Shown in pieces: positions 52,722 to 61,072 of a stretch of 64,000 nucleotides of DNA. A program made the translations under genes and the position numbers. Location of the stretch: positions 620,001-684,000 of the forward strand of contig NZ_JAFBDB010000002.1 of assembly GCF_016908015.1 (NCBI RefSeq), given 5' to 3'. Numbering within the stretch: the first letter of the stretch is position 1; each line of letters opens with the position of its first letter. This DNA comes from Clostridium pascui (GTDB lineage: Bacteria; Bacillota; Clostridia; Clostridiales; Clostridiaceae). The notes beneath the pieces are model-generated. The model saw only the letters and a program-made list of their open reading frames with translations, had not been told where the DNA came from and made no database searches.

Positions 52722-55229
52722 ATGAATTGGTACAACAAAAGTTGGAATGATGTAATAACAGAGCTTAAAAGTGATGTTGATGAAGGATTGAATATTACTG
52801 AAGTAGAGGAAATCAATAAGGAGAATGGTGGGAATATAATTAAAATACCTAAAAGTAATAGTTTTTTTAATATTTCATTAAAGCAAATATTTGAACCTTG
52901 GTCAATGATTATGCTCTTATCTTTTAGTATATATTTATATTTTAATAAGTGGATAGAAATGTTTCCATTTATAATTATGTTTCTCATAAGTATAGGAATT
53001 TTAAGTATATTCAAGTACAAGGAAGGAAATGAGTTATTAGAATTTAAAAAACTAGAAGCTTTTAAATGTAAAGTAATAAGGGATGGAAAAGAAGAGATAG
53101 TTTTATCAGAGGAATTAGTTAATGGTGATATAGTAATATTAAATAAAAATGAAATAGTTCCAGCAGATATTAGAATTATAGAAGCATACTCCTTAAAGGT
53201 AAAGGAAGGGGCAATAACAGGAGAAGGTGGTTTAGTAGAAAAATACTCTACAATGATAGAGGAAAGAGAAATACCACTAAGTGAAATGAGAAATATACTT
53301 TTTAAATCATCCGTTATTATAGATGGATATGCTAAGGGTATAGTAATTTCAACTGGTATACATACAAAAATAAGTGAAATAATTTCAGCAAGTTTTAAAG
53401 CACGAGATAATAAGGCTTCTTTTATAAATACTCTAAAGAAGATTGTTAACCAATTTGTGTTATATGTTTTATATATAAATTTCATGTTTTTGTTAATAAG
53501 AATTCTAGTTTTAAAAAAATCTATCACTAACTCGTTAATTTTATTTGCCAATACAAATTTTGCAGGAATTCCAATTAGTTTAATATTTATATTTATAATT
53601 ATAATTTCATTTGCGCAAGAACATTTTAATAAGTGGAATATAAATTTAAAAGATATATCTGTTATAGAAAAGCTTTCTATAACAAATTTGATATTGAAGG
53701 AAAAGGTAGGAGCTTTTTCAGAAGAGTATGTAAATGTAGAAAAAGTTTATACAAACAATACTTTAATACATCATAAAGATATAGATAACTATTATGATAA
53801 AGATGAAAGTCATATGATTAAAAGGCTATTACATATTGGAATATTGTGTAATGATACTAAATTTATAGATGATAATTATGTAAATGAAAAGATGGATTTA
53901 TCAGAAATTGAACTTGTGAGATTTTCTCTTCAATTTGGTATAAAGAAACATGTTCTAGAGGATAAATATAAAACGTTGTATAAAATTCCGTATGATAAAG
54001 AAAGAAGAATGATGACTACCATAAATTACATAGATGGAAATTATAGAGCTCATGTTAAAGGATCAGTTAATTCAGTTTTATCCACCTGTACACATATATT
54101 AAAAAATGGCATAGAAAGAGAAGTAACTGATGAGGAGATACGTAATATAAAAAATATGCATAGGATTATGTCTACTCAAGGTCTTGCTGTTACTGCATTT
54201 GCCTATAGAAATTTCAACTATGAACCGAGCCTTAAGGAAAATATAGAAAGTAATCTTGTATTTGTAGGCATTATAGGATTTTTAAATCCACCGAAAGAAA
54301 ATATAGAGGAAGTTTTAAGAGAGTTTAATTTATTAAATATAAAGCCAATTTTAATTACAGAAGAAAATAAATTAACAGCGGAGGCATTTGGCAAAGAAAT
54401 AGGAATTATAAACAATATTAAAAAGTCATTAACAGGAGCAGAACTTGATAATATAACCTTAGAAGAGCTAAAAAGAATACTGAATAAAATAAATGTATTC
54501 TCAAGGATAAGTGTAAAACATAAATTAAAAATAGCAGAGCATTTTAAAGAAAATAATTTGATATTTATGGAAGGAAGCAAAGTTTCAGACCTTCCATACC
54601 TAATGCTTAGCAATGTATCTTATTCCTATGGAAAAAGTAATATACTAAAGAACATATGTGACATGTCAGGAGAAAAAATATCATTAGAAACTCTTTTGAA
54701 TATAGTTAAAAGTTCTCGTAAAATGATAAATAAAATAAATAGTACAATAGAATATCTATTTACTATGTACACTTGCAATGTACTAAGTATTATTTTGTTG
54801 GATTTGCTCAACTATAGTATTGGAATTAATTTAATAGATATATTTTGGACAAGTTTTTTAACCATATCTATAGGTGGACTTTGTGTATTTTTAGATTTTC
54901 TTAATGAAGAAGATATTCATTACGGAAATCTCTTGGATAAAAATATTTTAAAAGACAATAAAGTTAATTTCTTTTTAATAGGAATACTTATAAATGCATT
55001 GTTGGGTGTGATTATTTACATATTACTAAGACAAAATTTTCAGTATATGATGTTGATAGTGAATTTAGTGAACAATATAATATTTGCAGTTTATTCATTA
55101 AAATTCTTTAAGTTTAATCCATTTAAAAATAGTATTTGTAGAAATATATTTATTTTGAACTTAATACTACAAATGTTATACATAGGAATAAAATATTACC
55201 ATAATCTGATTAGTATGGTTAGCTCATAA
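52722..55229 (+). CDS. P-type ATPase homologue lacking catalytic motifs (pseudo-ATPase)
   Basis: An intact 835-residue protein with the P2-type cation ATPase layout: N-terminal cation-ATPase domain, two membrane segments (about 61-96), actuator domain, two segments (about 243-298), a large cytosolic P/N region (about 300-670), and a C-terminal membrane bundle. Catalytic motifs are altered: TGES reads TGEG (166-169); PEGL reads AGIPISL (281-287); DKTGTLT reads EKVGAFS (327-333), losing the phosphorylated Asp; KGAPE reads KGSVN (446-450); TGD reads TEE (546-548); GDGxNDAP reads GSKVSDLP (618-625). The fold-bearing LTAEAFGKEIGI and VFSRISVKHKL stay conserved. It probably does not pump ions; a regulatory or scaffold role is inferred. 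ATG 52722 follows GGAGG. A holin-like gene follows. Confidence 0.85.
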   Translation: MNWYNKSWNDVITELKSDVDEGLNITEVEEINKENGGNIIKIPKSNSFFNISLKQIFEPWSMIMLLSFSIYLYFNKWIEMFPFIIMFLISIGILSIFKYKEGNELLEFKKLEAFKCKVIRDGKEEIVLSEELVNGDIVILNKNEIVPADIRIIEAYSLKVKEGAITGEGGLVEKYSTMIEEREIPLSEMRNILFKSSVIIDGYAKGIVISTGIHTKISEIISASFKARDNKASFINTLKKIVNQFVLYVLYINFMFLLIRILVLKKSITNSLILFANTNFAGIPISLIFIFIIIISFAQEHFNKWNINLKDISVIEKLSITNLILKEKVGAFSEEYVNVEKVYTNNTLIHHKDIDNYYDKDESHMIKRLLHIGILCNDTKFIDDNYVNEKMDLSEIELVRFSLQFGIKKHVLEDKYKTLYKIPYDKERRMMTTINYIDGNYRAHVKGSVNSVLSTCTHILKNGIEREVTDEEIRNIKNMHRIMSTQGLAVTAFAYRNFNYEPSLKENIESNLVFVGIIGFLNPPKENIEEVLREFNLLNIKPILITEENKLTAEAFGKEIGIINNIKKSLTGAELDNITLEELKRILNKINVFSRISVKHKLKIAEHFKENNLIFMEGSKVSDLPYLMLSNVSYSYGKSNILKNICDMSGEKISLETLLNIVKSSRKMINKINSTIEYLFTMYTCNVLSIILLDLLNYSIGINLIDIFWTSFLTISIGGLCVFLDFLNEEDIHYGNLLDKNILKDNKVNFFLIGILINALLGVIIYILLRQNFQYMMLIVNLVNNIIFAVYSLKFFKFNPFKNSICRNIFILNLILQMLYIGIKYYHNLISMVSS

Positions 55230-55292
55230 TATACTTTATCTCATATAATGAATTATAAAAATATAATAATTCACTATATGGGAGGGAAATGT

Positions 55293-55577
55293 ATGGAGTT
55301 TAGTTATAAAGGAGTTGCTCTTATTCCGATAATAACTTTTTTAGTAGATGTGCTTAAAAGTTTAGGGTTAAAGCCTAGATATGCTCCTTTTGCATGCTTA
55401 GTACTTGGAATATTATTTGGTATGTTTTTTTTAGAATGTAGAGATATAAGGGAAAATATACTTCAAGGAATACTAATGGGAACTAGCGCTACTGGATTAT
55501 ATTCTAATGGTAGACGAGCTAGTAATACAATGAAGGATATAAAAAATAAAAGAGAAAACAAGAATAAAGAATCATGA
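55293..55577 (+). CDS. Small holin-like membrane protein
   Basis: A 94-residue protein with two hydrophobic segments (about 8-24 and 31-52) and a basic, disordered tail (MKDIKNKRENKNKES). The order IPIITFLVDVLKSLGLKPRYAPFACLVLGILFGM closely resembles small phage holins of the Hol118-type. No endolysin or phage gene is adjacent, so it may be a domesticated gene. I use ATG 55293, immediately behind GGGAGGG. It lies 63 bases after the pseudo-ATPase and before comEC. Confidence 0.72.
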   Translation: MEFSYKGVALIPIITFLVDVLKSLGLKPRYAPFACLVLGILFGMFFLECRDIRENILQGILMGTSATGLYSNGRRASNTMKDIKNKRENKNKES

Positions 55578-55589
55578 TAAAATGATTAA

Positions 55590-55626
55590 ACCTCCATATT
55601 AATGGCCAAAATTTAGTGTGGAGGTG
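55590..55626 (+). promoter_or_regulatory. Hairpin containing the comEC ribosome binding site
   Basis: acctcca (55590-55596) pairs with tggaggt (55619-55625). The 3' arm is the GGAGGTG ribosome binding site of comEC (ATG 55637). A T run follows (gtattttt), so the hairpin may also end the holin transcript. Confidence 0.55.
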
Positions 55627-55636
55627 TATTTTTGTT

Positions 55637-57346
55637 ATGGAATATTTAATTGTATACTACTCCATGGCACTATTAATTGGATGTTTTACAGCATACTTAA
55701 TCAATTTCAATATGCTTTATGCTATGATTTGTATCATATGCTTTCTAGTAGTAATGTACTTTACTATGTCTAAAAAATTTTTTTGTTTGAATATAGCCTT
55801 TTTTATGTGTGGCTTTTTAAGCTTTAACTTTTACTTTAACTTTTATCGTGTTAATAATACAGAAGTAAGAATTTTAGAAGTTAAGGGAGATACTGCTTTA
55901 GGCTCTGTAAGTGGAAGAAATATTTTGCTTAAGGGAGATATTAAAGATTTGAAAGTTGGCTATAAAACCTTTATTACTGGAAGCTTTAAAAAGCAGAATA
56001 TATATGAAAGAGGTATTATAGGAATTTATGATATAAAGAGTTATAAGATTCGTGAGGAAGATTTGAAATCTTTATCTTATAGATTAAAGGAACAGATTAA
56101 CAAGTCCTTAGCTGTGTCATTAACAGAAAATGAAGCAGCTCTTACTAGATCATTAAGTTTTGGGGATACAAGCCTTCTTTCAGAGGAACAAAAATTAACA
56201 TTTAAAAAGCTAGGGGTTGTGCATGCAGTAAGTGTTTCAGGCCTTCATATATCTATAATATATAAAGCAGTGGAAGGGATAGCAGGTGCTTATTTAGGAG
56301 TTCTTATATCTTTATTATATGTATTATTTTCAGGAAGCAAGTCCTCGGCATTTAGAGCATTTATAATGATCTTAATTTTAAAATTATCTAAAAAGATATA
56401 TAAAAATTATAGTGGAATTTGCGCATTAAGTTTTGCATTTATGCTGTTGTTATTTGCTAAACCTTATTATTTTATGGATATGGGATTTTGCCTATCTTTC
56501 CTAGCAACACTTGGAATTATTCTGTATTATTCTAATCTCCAAAGAGCCCTCTACAGGCTTCCAGATGTGCTAATAAGTCCTTTGAGTTTAACTTTAAGTG
56601 CACAAATATTTACCCTGCCGTATCTTGGACTTAGTATGGGAAACTTTAACTGGAGCTTTATTGCAGGCAATATATTTCTCATACCTATATATTCTGTATT
56701 AGTTATACTTGGAAACTTAGGTATTTTGTTTTTATGGTTACCTAGTGTATTTAAGCTTATTTGTTACGGTATAAAAGTAATTTGTATGGCTCTTGAAGGA
56801 GGGTATTATTTACTTCTGAACGGAACATCTCTAACTACAAATTTTGGACAAAGAGAAGCTATATGTTTTTTTATAATATATTTAAGTTTTGTAATGATAA
56901 AGTATGGATATAAGAAATTTAAATTTATTCCAATATTTATAGTTATAAGTTTAATTTTTAGTTATTGCACATTGTTTCCTGAAATAAATATTATAAAATT
57001 TAAGGACATAGAAGCAATAATAATTAAGGATAAGTTCAATTCTACTATGGCCATTTCATATCCTACAACTGAAGGGAAATATGTAATTAAGCTTGAAGAA
57101 TATTATAATATACACGATATAGTAAGTTATACATATAAAGATATACCCTTATCTTATAAATTGAAGGATTTAAAAATAAGTAACAGTATAAATGACAATA
57201 TAATAAAACTTAAAAATCAGAGTAATAAACATGGTAAGAAAAATATTTATTATCACTATGATATAATAGATAAAGATGTAATAAAGGTATCTACTTATAA
57301 AATATTTTTTGGAAGACCTATTAATTGGAGGTGGGATAAAATTTGA
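55637..57346 (+). CDS. comEC: ComEC/Rec2-type DNA channel protein, short form
   Basis: A 569-residue polytopic protein. After a short N-terminal part with three segments and a small OB-like portion (RILEVKGDTALGSVSGRN), the competence domain begins (LTRSLSFGDTSLLSEEQKLTFKKLGVVHAVSVSGLHISIIYKAVEG) with about eight segments up to about 440. The usual C-terminal metallo-beta-lactamase domain (HxHxDH) is missing; instead about 130 residues of unrecognised extracellular sequence end the protein. ComEC normally carries about 750 residues. ATG 55637 follows GGAGGTG. It overlaps holA by 4 bases. Confidence 0.88.
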   Translation: MEYLIVYYSMALLIGCFTAYLINFNMLYAMICIICFLVVMYFTMSKKFFCLNIAFFMCGFLSFNFYFNFYRVNNTEVRILEVKGDTALGSVSGRNILLKGDIKDLKVGYKTFITGSFKKQNIYERGIIGIYDIKSYKIREEDLKSLSYRLKEQINKSLAVSLTENEAALTRSLSFGDTSLLSEEQKLTFKKLGVVHAVSVSGLHISIIYKAVEGIAGAYLGVLISLLYVLFSGSKSSAFRAFIMILILKLSKKIYKNYSGICALSFAFMLLLFAKPYYFMDMGFCLSFLATLGIILYYSNLQRALYRLPDVLISPLSLTLSAQIFTLPYLGLSMGNFNWSFIAGNIFLIPIYSVLVILGNLGILFLWLPSVFKLICYGIKVICMALEGGYYLLLNGTSLTTNFGQREAICFFIIYLSFVMIKYGYKKFKFIPIFIVISLIFSYCTLFPEINIIKFKDIEAIIIKDKFNSTMAISYPTTEGKYVIKLEEYYNIHDIVSYTYKDIPLSYKLKDLKISNSINDNIIKLKNQSNKHGKKNIYYHYDIIDKDVIKVSTYKIFFGRPINWRWDKI

Positions 57347-58371
57347 TAGATATGTCTAAGTTAGATGATCAAATAAAAAAAGATGAATTTCACAATTGCT
57401 ATATATTTTGTGGATATGATGAAGAACTTATTAAAGAAAAAATAAATGGAATAGTAAGTAAAAACATAGATGGAAATTTTATGGATTTAAATTATGTAAA
57501 GTTTGATGGGAACAAGCTAGAAAGTTTTGATGTAGTTATAAATGCATCAGAAACATTACCATTTATGGGTGATAAAAAAGTTGTATTAGTATATAGAGCG
57601 AGTTTTCTTGAAGATGGTGAGGAGACTGCAAAAAAATCCATATACAATAGTTTTGAGGCATATATAAAGAATGTACCTAGTTCTTGCATATTAATTCTTT
57701 ATTATGTGTTTAAGGATAAGAGAGAAAAGCCTAGTAAAAAACTAAATAAATTAGATAAAAATTCATGTGTAGTTAAAATGGATAAGATTTATGGAAGAAG
57801 TTTAGAATCAAAGGTAAAGGAATTTTTTGAAAAAAGAGGTAGGAATATAGGTAGCGCAGAGTTAAAGCTTTTTTGTTCAAATCTGCCTAGCGATCTAGGA
57901 ATAGTGGAAAATGAAATAGAAAAGTTATGCTGTTATGCCATGGATAGAGAAATAACAAAAGATGATATTTTGCAATTATACCCCAAGAAAAGGGAGAATG
58001 ATATATTTGATTTGGTTGACTATATGGGAGATAAAAAATTAAAAGAAACCATAGATGTAGTAAACGAGCTGATGTTTAAGGGGCAGGAGGAAGTTTACAT
58101 ATTATATATGATTGAAAGACAACTTAAGCTTTTATATAAAATAAAGCACAGTATAGATAATGGAAAGAGTAGAGCTACACTAGGCACAGAATTAAAGCTG
58201 CCGCCTTTTATTGTAGATAAGTTAGTTTTACAAAGCAAGAAATTTACGGCAAGGCAATTAAAAGAAGCTATTAAAATATGCTTAAATTCTGAACAGTTAA
58301 TTAAAAGTTCTACAGTAGATAAAAGAACAGAATTAGAATTACTTATAATAAACGCTATAACTTTGAAATAA
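57343..58371 (+). CDS. holA: DNA polymerase III delta subunit
   Basis: A 342-residue clamp-loader subunit. The N-terminal AAA+-like domain is degenerate in Walker motifs as usual (CYIFCGYDEELIKEKINGIV). The collar domain follows from about 210 (FDLVDYMGDKKLKETIDVVNELM). The start TTG 57343 overlaps the comEC stop (TTGA) and stands 7 bases from GGAGGTGG. The order comEC-holA-rpsT is the standard one. Confidence 0.93.
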   Translation: MIDMSKLDDQIKKDEFHNCYIFCGYDEELIKEKINGIVSKNIDGNFMDLNYVKFDGNKLESFDVVINASETLPFMGDKKVVLVYRASFLEDGEETAKKSIYNSFEAYIKNVPSSCILILYYVFKDKREKPSKKLNKLDKNSCVVKMDKIYGRSLESKVKEFFEKRGRNIGSAELKLFCSNLPSDLGIVENEIEKLCCYAMDREITKDDILQLYPKKRENDIFDLVDYMGDKKLKETIDVVNELMFKGQEEVYILYMIERQLKLLYKIKHSIDNGKSRATLGTELKLPPFIVDKLVLQSKKFTARQLKEAIKICLNSEQLIKSSTVDKRTELELLIINAITLK

Positions 58372-58373
58372 AA

Positions 58374-58403
58374 TAAACCGGTGAAATTCACCGGTTCTTT
58401 TAT
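58374..58403. terminator. Bidirectional terminator between holA and rpsT
   Basis: aaccggtg and caccggtt form an 8-bp stem with loop aaatt. An A-rich run precedes and ctttta follows, between two convergent genes. Confidence 0.85.
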
Positions 58404-58669
58404 TATGCATTTAAAGCATTTAATTTTGCAGCTAATCTTGATTTAGCTCTAGCAGCTTTGTTTTTATGTAGAACACCTTTACTAGCAGCCATATCTAAAG
58501 CTTTAGTTGTAGCTCTAAATTCTACTTTTGCTTCTTCAGCGTTTCCAGCAGTAACAGCAACTAAAAACTTCTTCATTGTAGTTTTTAGAGCAGACTTAAC
58601 CATTCTATTTTGCATAGTTTTCTTTTCAATAACTTTTATTCTTTTTTGTGCTGATTTTATATTTGCCAT
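58403..58669 (-). CDS. rpsT: 30S ribosomal protein S20
   Basis: An 88-residue, Lys/Ala-rich helical S20: [35 protein letters not shown] and [19 protein letters not shown]. It binds 16S rRNA. It is reverse, as in Bacillus between holA and gpr. ATG follows AAGGGGGTGA. Its promoter lies about 90 bases upstream; the leader forms a small GCAG/CTGC hairpin. Confidence 0.97.
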   Translation of the reverse strand: MANIKSAQKRIKVIEKKTMQNRMVKSALKTTMKKFLVAVTAGNAEEAKVEFRATTKALDMAASKGVLHKNKAARAKSRLAAKLNALNA

Positions 58670-58754
58670 TTCTTTTCACCCCCTTGTATTTTAATAGGGT
58701 CTCAGCAGTTTTTGGGGAAATCTGCGTATGAGTTTCACTTTATTAACAAATGCT

Positions 58755-58783
58755 ATTATAGCATTTATTTTTGTGTACTTCAA
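58755..58783 (-). promoter_or_regulatory. Sigma-A type promoter of rpsT
   Basis: On the reverse strand TTGAAG (58778-58783) and TATAAT (58755-58760) with 17-base spacing. Confidence 0.8.
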
Positions 58784-58870
58784 GTATAATTTAACTTTTA
58801 TTTATGAATATGAGATACATGCAAGGGAATAATAGGATTAAAATATTAGGTATAGAAAGGAAGAAATGCT

Positions 58871-59845
58871 ATGCTAAATATAAGAACGGACTTGGCGGTA
58901 GAAGCAAAAGAGATATATGAGGAACAGAATAAAGGTAAAATTCCAGGTGTTGAAGTAAAAGATTATGTTGAAAAAGATATAAAAGTTACAGAAGTAAGTA
59001 TCTTAGATGATGTAGGAGAAAAGATCATGAATAAGCCTAAGGGTAAGTATATAACCTTAGAAATACCAGAGGTCACAACTTATGATCAAGAGGGATTAGA
59101 AGAAATAAGTAAGGTTTTTGCAAAAGTATTGTCAAGTTTAGTGAAACTAGATGAAAGTATGACAACCATGGTAGTAGGGCTTGGTAATTGGAATATTACA
59201 CCAGATGCATTGGGGCCTAGAGTTGTAGAGAAAATTATGGTTACAAGACACTTAAAACAGTTAATTCCAGATCAAATAGATGAAGGAATAAGACCAGTAT
59301 GCGCGTTAGCTCCAGGAGTGTTAGGACTTACTGGAATGGAAACAGGCGAAATAATAAAAGCTGTATCACAAAAAATAAAACCTAATTTAATAATATGCAT
59401 AGATGCATTGGCTTCGAGAAGACTTGAAAGGGTAAATAGAACTATACAAATAGGGAATACAGGGATTTCACCAGGATCTGGTATAGGAAATAAGAGAATG
59501 GAGATAAGTGAGAGAGCATTAGGAATACCTGTCATAGCTATAGGAGTGCCTACTGTTGTGGATGCAGCAACTATTGCAAATGATAGTATAGATATGGTAT
59601 TAGATGAAATGATACGTGGAGCAACTCAAGGCGGGAAGTTTTATAGTATGTTAAAATCTATAGATAGAACTGAAAAAGAAAGAATGATACAGGAACTTTT
59701 GAGACCTTATGTTGGAAGTTTAGTTGTAACTCCTAAGGATGTAGATATGGTAATAGATTCGGTATCAAAGGTATTATCAGCAGGAATAAATATAGCTCTT
59801 CAACCAGCTCTTGAACTAAAAGAAATAAATCAATATATAAATTAA
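58871..59845 (+). CDS. gpr: Germination protease GPR
   Basis: A 324-residue A25 endopeptidase that degrades small acid-soluble spore proteins in germination. MLNIRTDLAVEAKEIYEEQ contains the self-processing sequence before TDLAVEA, so the propeptide would be only about five residues, shorter than in Bacillus. VVGLGNWNITPDALGPRV and the LAPGVLGLTGMETGEI and DALASRRLERVNRTIQIGNTGISPGSGIGNKR blocks are characteristic. Expected in the forespore under sigma-G. It leads into spoIIP. Confidence 0.95.
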   Translation: MLNIRTDLAVEAKEIYEEQNKGKIPGVEVKDYVEKDIKVTEVSILDDVGEKIMNKPKGKYITLEIPEVTTYDQEGLEEISKVFAKVLSSLVKLDESMTTMVVGLGNWNITPDALGPRVVEKIMVTRHLKQLIPDQIDEGIRPVCALAPGVLGLTGMETGEIIKAVSQKIKPNLIICIDALASRRLERVNRTIQIGNTGISPGSGIGNKRMEISERALGIPVIAIGVPTVVDAATIANDSIDMVLDEMIRGATQGGKFYSMLKSIDRTEKERMIQELLRPYVGSLVVTPKDVDMVIDSVSKVLSAGINIALQPALELKEINQYIN

Positions 59846-59857
59846 TAGTCTAAAACT

Positions 59858-59908
59858 AGCCCTTGCCTCATATATATAGTATATAATTTTACATAAGAGG
59901 TGAGGGCT
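59858..59908 (+). promoter_or_regulatory. Hairpin burying the spoIIP ribosome binding site
   Basis: AGCCCT-tg-CCTC (59858-59869) pairs with GAGG-tg-AGGGCT (59897-59908). The 3' arm is the ribosome binding site and ends right at ATG 59909. The AT-rich loop contains tatataat, a possible promoter -10. Confidence 0.6.
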
Positions 59909-61009
59909 ATGGATATTAAAGAGCCAAAAGAGAAAAATATTCTAAGTTACTATAAGGTAAATAATCGTCAAAATTTAAAATTTATATTTGCTATCTTTTC
60001 TTTTATAGCAAGCGTTATTTTAATACTTCCTTTTGCAGTAAAAGCAACCTCAGGGGGAGCAATTTCAAGGCAAAATACTTTTTATATACAAGTACTTAAT
60101 AATGCTATGCCAATAGTTAAGACTTCAATTTTTAATGAAGAGGATTTAGCTGAAGGAGGATTTTCTATAAAAAAAGAAGTGCTTAGTGTATTTAATATAG
60201 ATTTAAACAATCCTCTAGCTTTAGTTCTTAGAGAAATTCCTTCCATGTATCAAGAAGGTGAAGAAGGAGAAAATCATGAAAAAAGTGTAATATTTAATCC
60301 GTTTAAGTTAAGTGAAAAGGATATATCTATTGAGCAAGAACAAAAATTGGACTTGCCTGATAAAACAGTGGGGGTATATAATCCTAAACTTAAAAAAACG
60401 TTAAATAAAGCAAAACCAGAAGTGTTGATTTATCATACCCATACTACTGAAAGTTTTGCTGGCATTGGGAAAGATAGTCTTCAATCAGATAAAAATATAT
60501 GTGCAGCAGGTGATGCATTGGCTAAGGAATTAGAAGAAAATTACGGTATATCTGTTATTCACGATAAGACCGTTCATAATGCAGCATCATATACTGAAAG
60601 CTATGCTAGGTCAGGACCTACTGTAGATAAATATTTAAAGAAATATGGAGACTTTAAACTTATAATAGATTTACATAGAGATTCAGTAGAAAATAAGAAG
60701 GCTGTTACTACAAGGATGAATGGAGAAGACGTAACTAAAATAATGTTTGTTATGGCTAAGAAAAGTCCCAGATATAAGAATAATTTAGCAGTAGTAAATA
60801 ACTTAGTACAAATATCTGATAGCTTATTTCCAGGTTATTGTAGAGGTATATATGACTATAACTATGGAACTAAATATTTTCATCAAAATAAGAGTGATAA
60901 TGCAGTGCTTATAGAGATGGGATCGTATGTAAATACTATTCAAGAGGCTAAAGATTCTACTAAATATCTAGGAAGAATTATTGCAGAACATATTAATGGT
61001 AAAAAGTGA
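59909..61009 (+). CDS. spoIIP: Stage II sporulation protein P (amidase/endopeptidase)
   Basis: A 366-residue membrane-anchored wall hydrolase of the DMP complex driving engulfment. A membrane segment (about 25-47) is followed by a variable linker and the amidase_3-like domain with VLIYHTHTTESFAG (zinc His), LIIDLHRDSVENK and the ending NAVLIEMGSYVNTIQEAKDSTKYLG (Glu). I use ATG 59909 rather than GTG 59900. It follows gpr by 63 bases, with the hairpin above between them. Confidence 0.94.
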   Translation: MDIKEPKEKNILSYYKVNNRQNLKFIFAIFSFIASVILILPFAVKATSGGAISRQNTFYIQVLNNAMPIVKTSIFNEEDLAEGGFSIKKEVLSVFNIDLNNPLALVLREIPSMYQEGEEGENHEKSVIFNPFKLSEKDISIEQEQKLDLPDKTVGVYNPKLKKTLNKAKPEVLIYHTHTTESFAGIGKDSLQSDKNICAAGDALAKELEENYGISVIHDKTVHNAASYTESYARSGPTVDKYLKKYGDFKLIIDLHRDSVENKKAVTTRMNGEDVTKIMFVMAKKSPRYKNNLAVVNNLVQISDSLFPGYCRGIYDYNYGTKYFHQNKSDNAVLIEMGSYVNTIQEAKDSTKYLGRIIAEHINGKK

Positions 61010-61028
61010 ATAAAAGATATATAAAAGG

Positions 61029-61070
61029 ACATCCTTATATAATGAAATATAGTATAGGGGTGTTTTTTTA
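61029..61070 (+). terminator. Terminator of spoIIP overlapping the next ribosome binding site
   Basis: acatccttatat (61029-61040) pairs over 12 bp, with G-T pairs, with gtataggggtgt (61052-61063), then seven T. The AGGGGTG in the 3' arm is also the only ribosome binding site for the ORF at 61073. Confidence 0.65.
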
Positions 61071-61072
61071 TT

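Noticed and set aside
52685-53551. 288-codon open frame on the reverse strand
   Set aside because: It lies wholly opposite the P-type-ATPase-like gene, has no ribosome binding site, and its Ile/Ser/Leu-rich product is what the complement of an AT-rich membrane-protein gene gives.
55293-57346. Prophage remnant
   Set aside because: Only one holin-like gene is present; no endolysin, integrase, structural gene or attachment repeat was seen.
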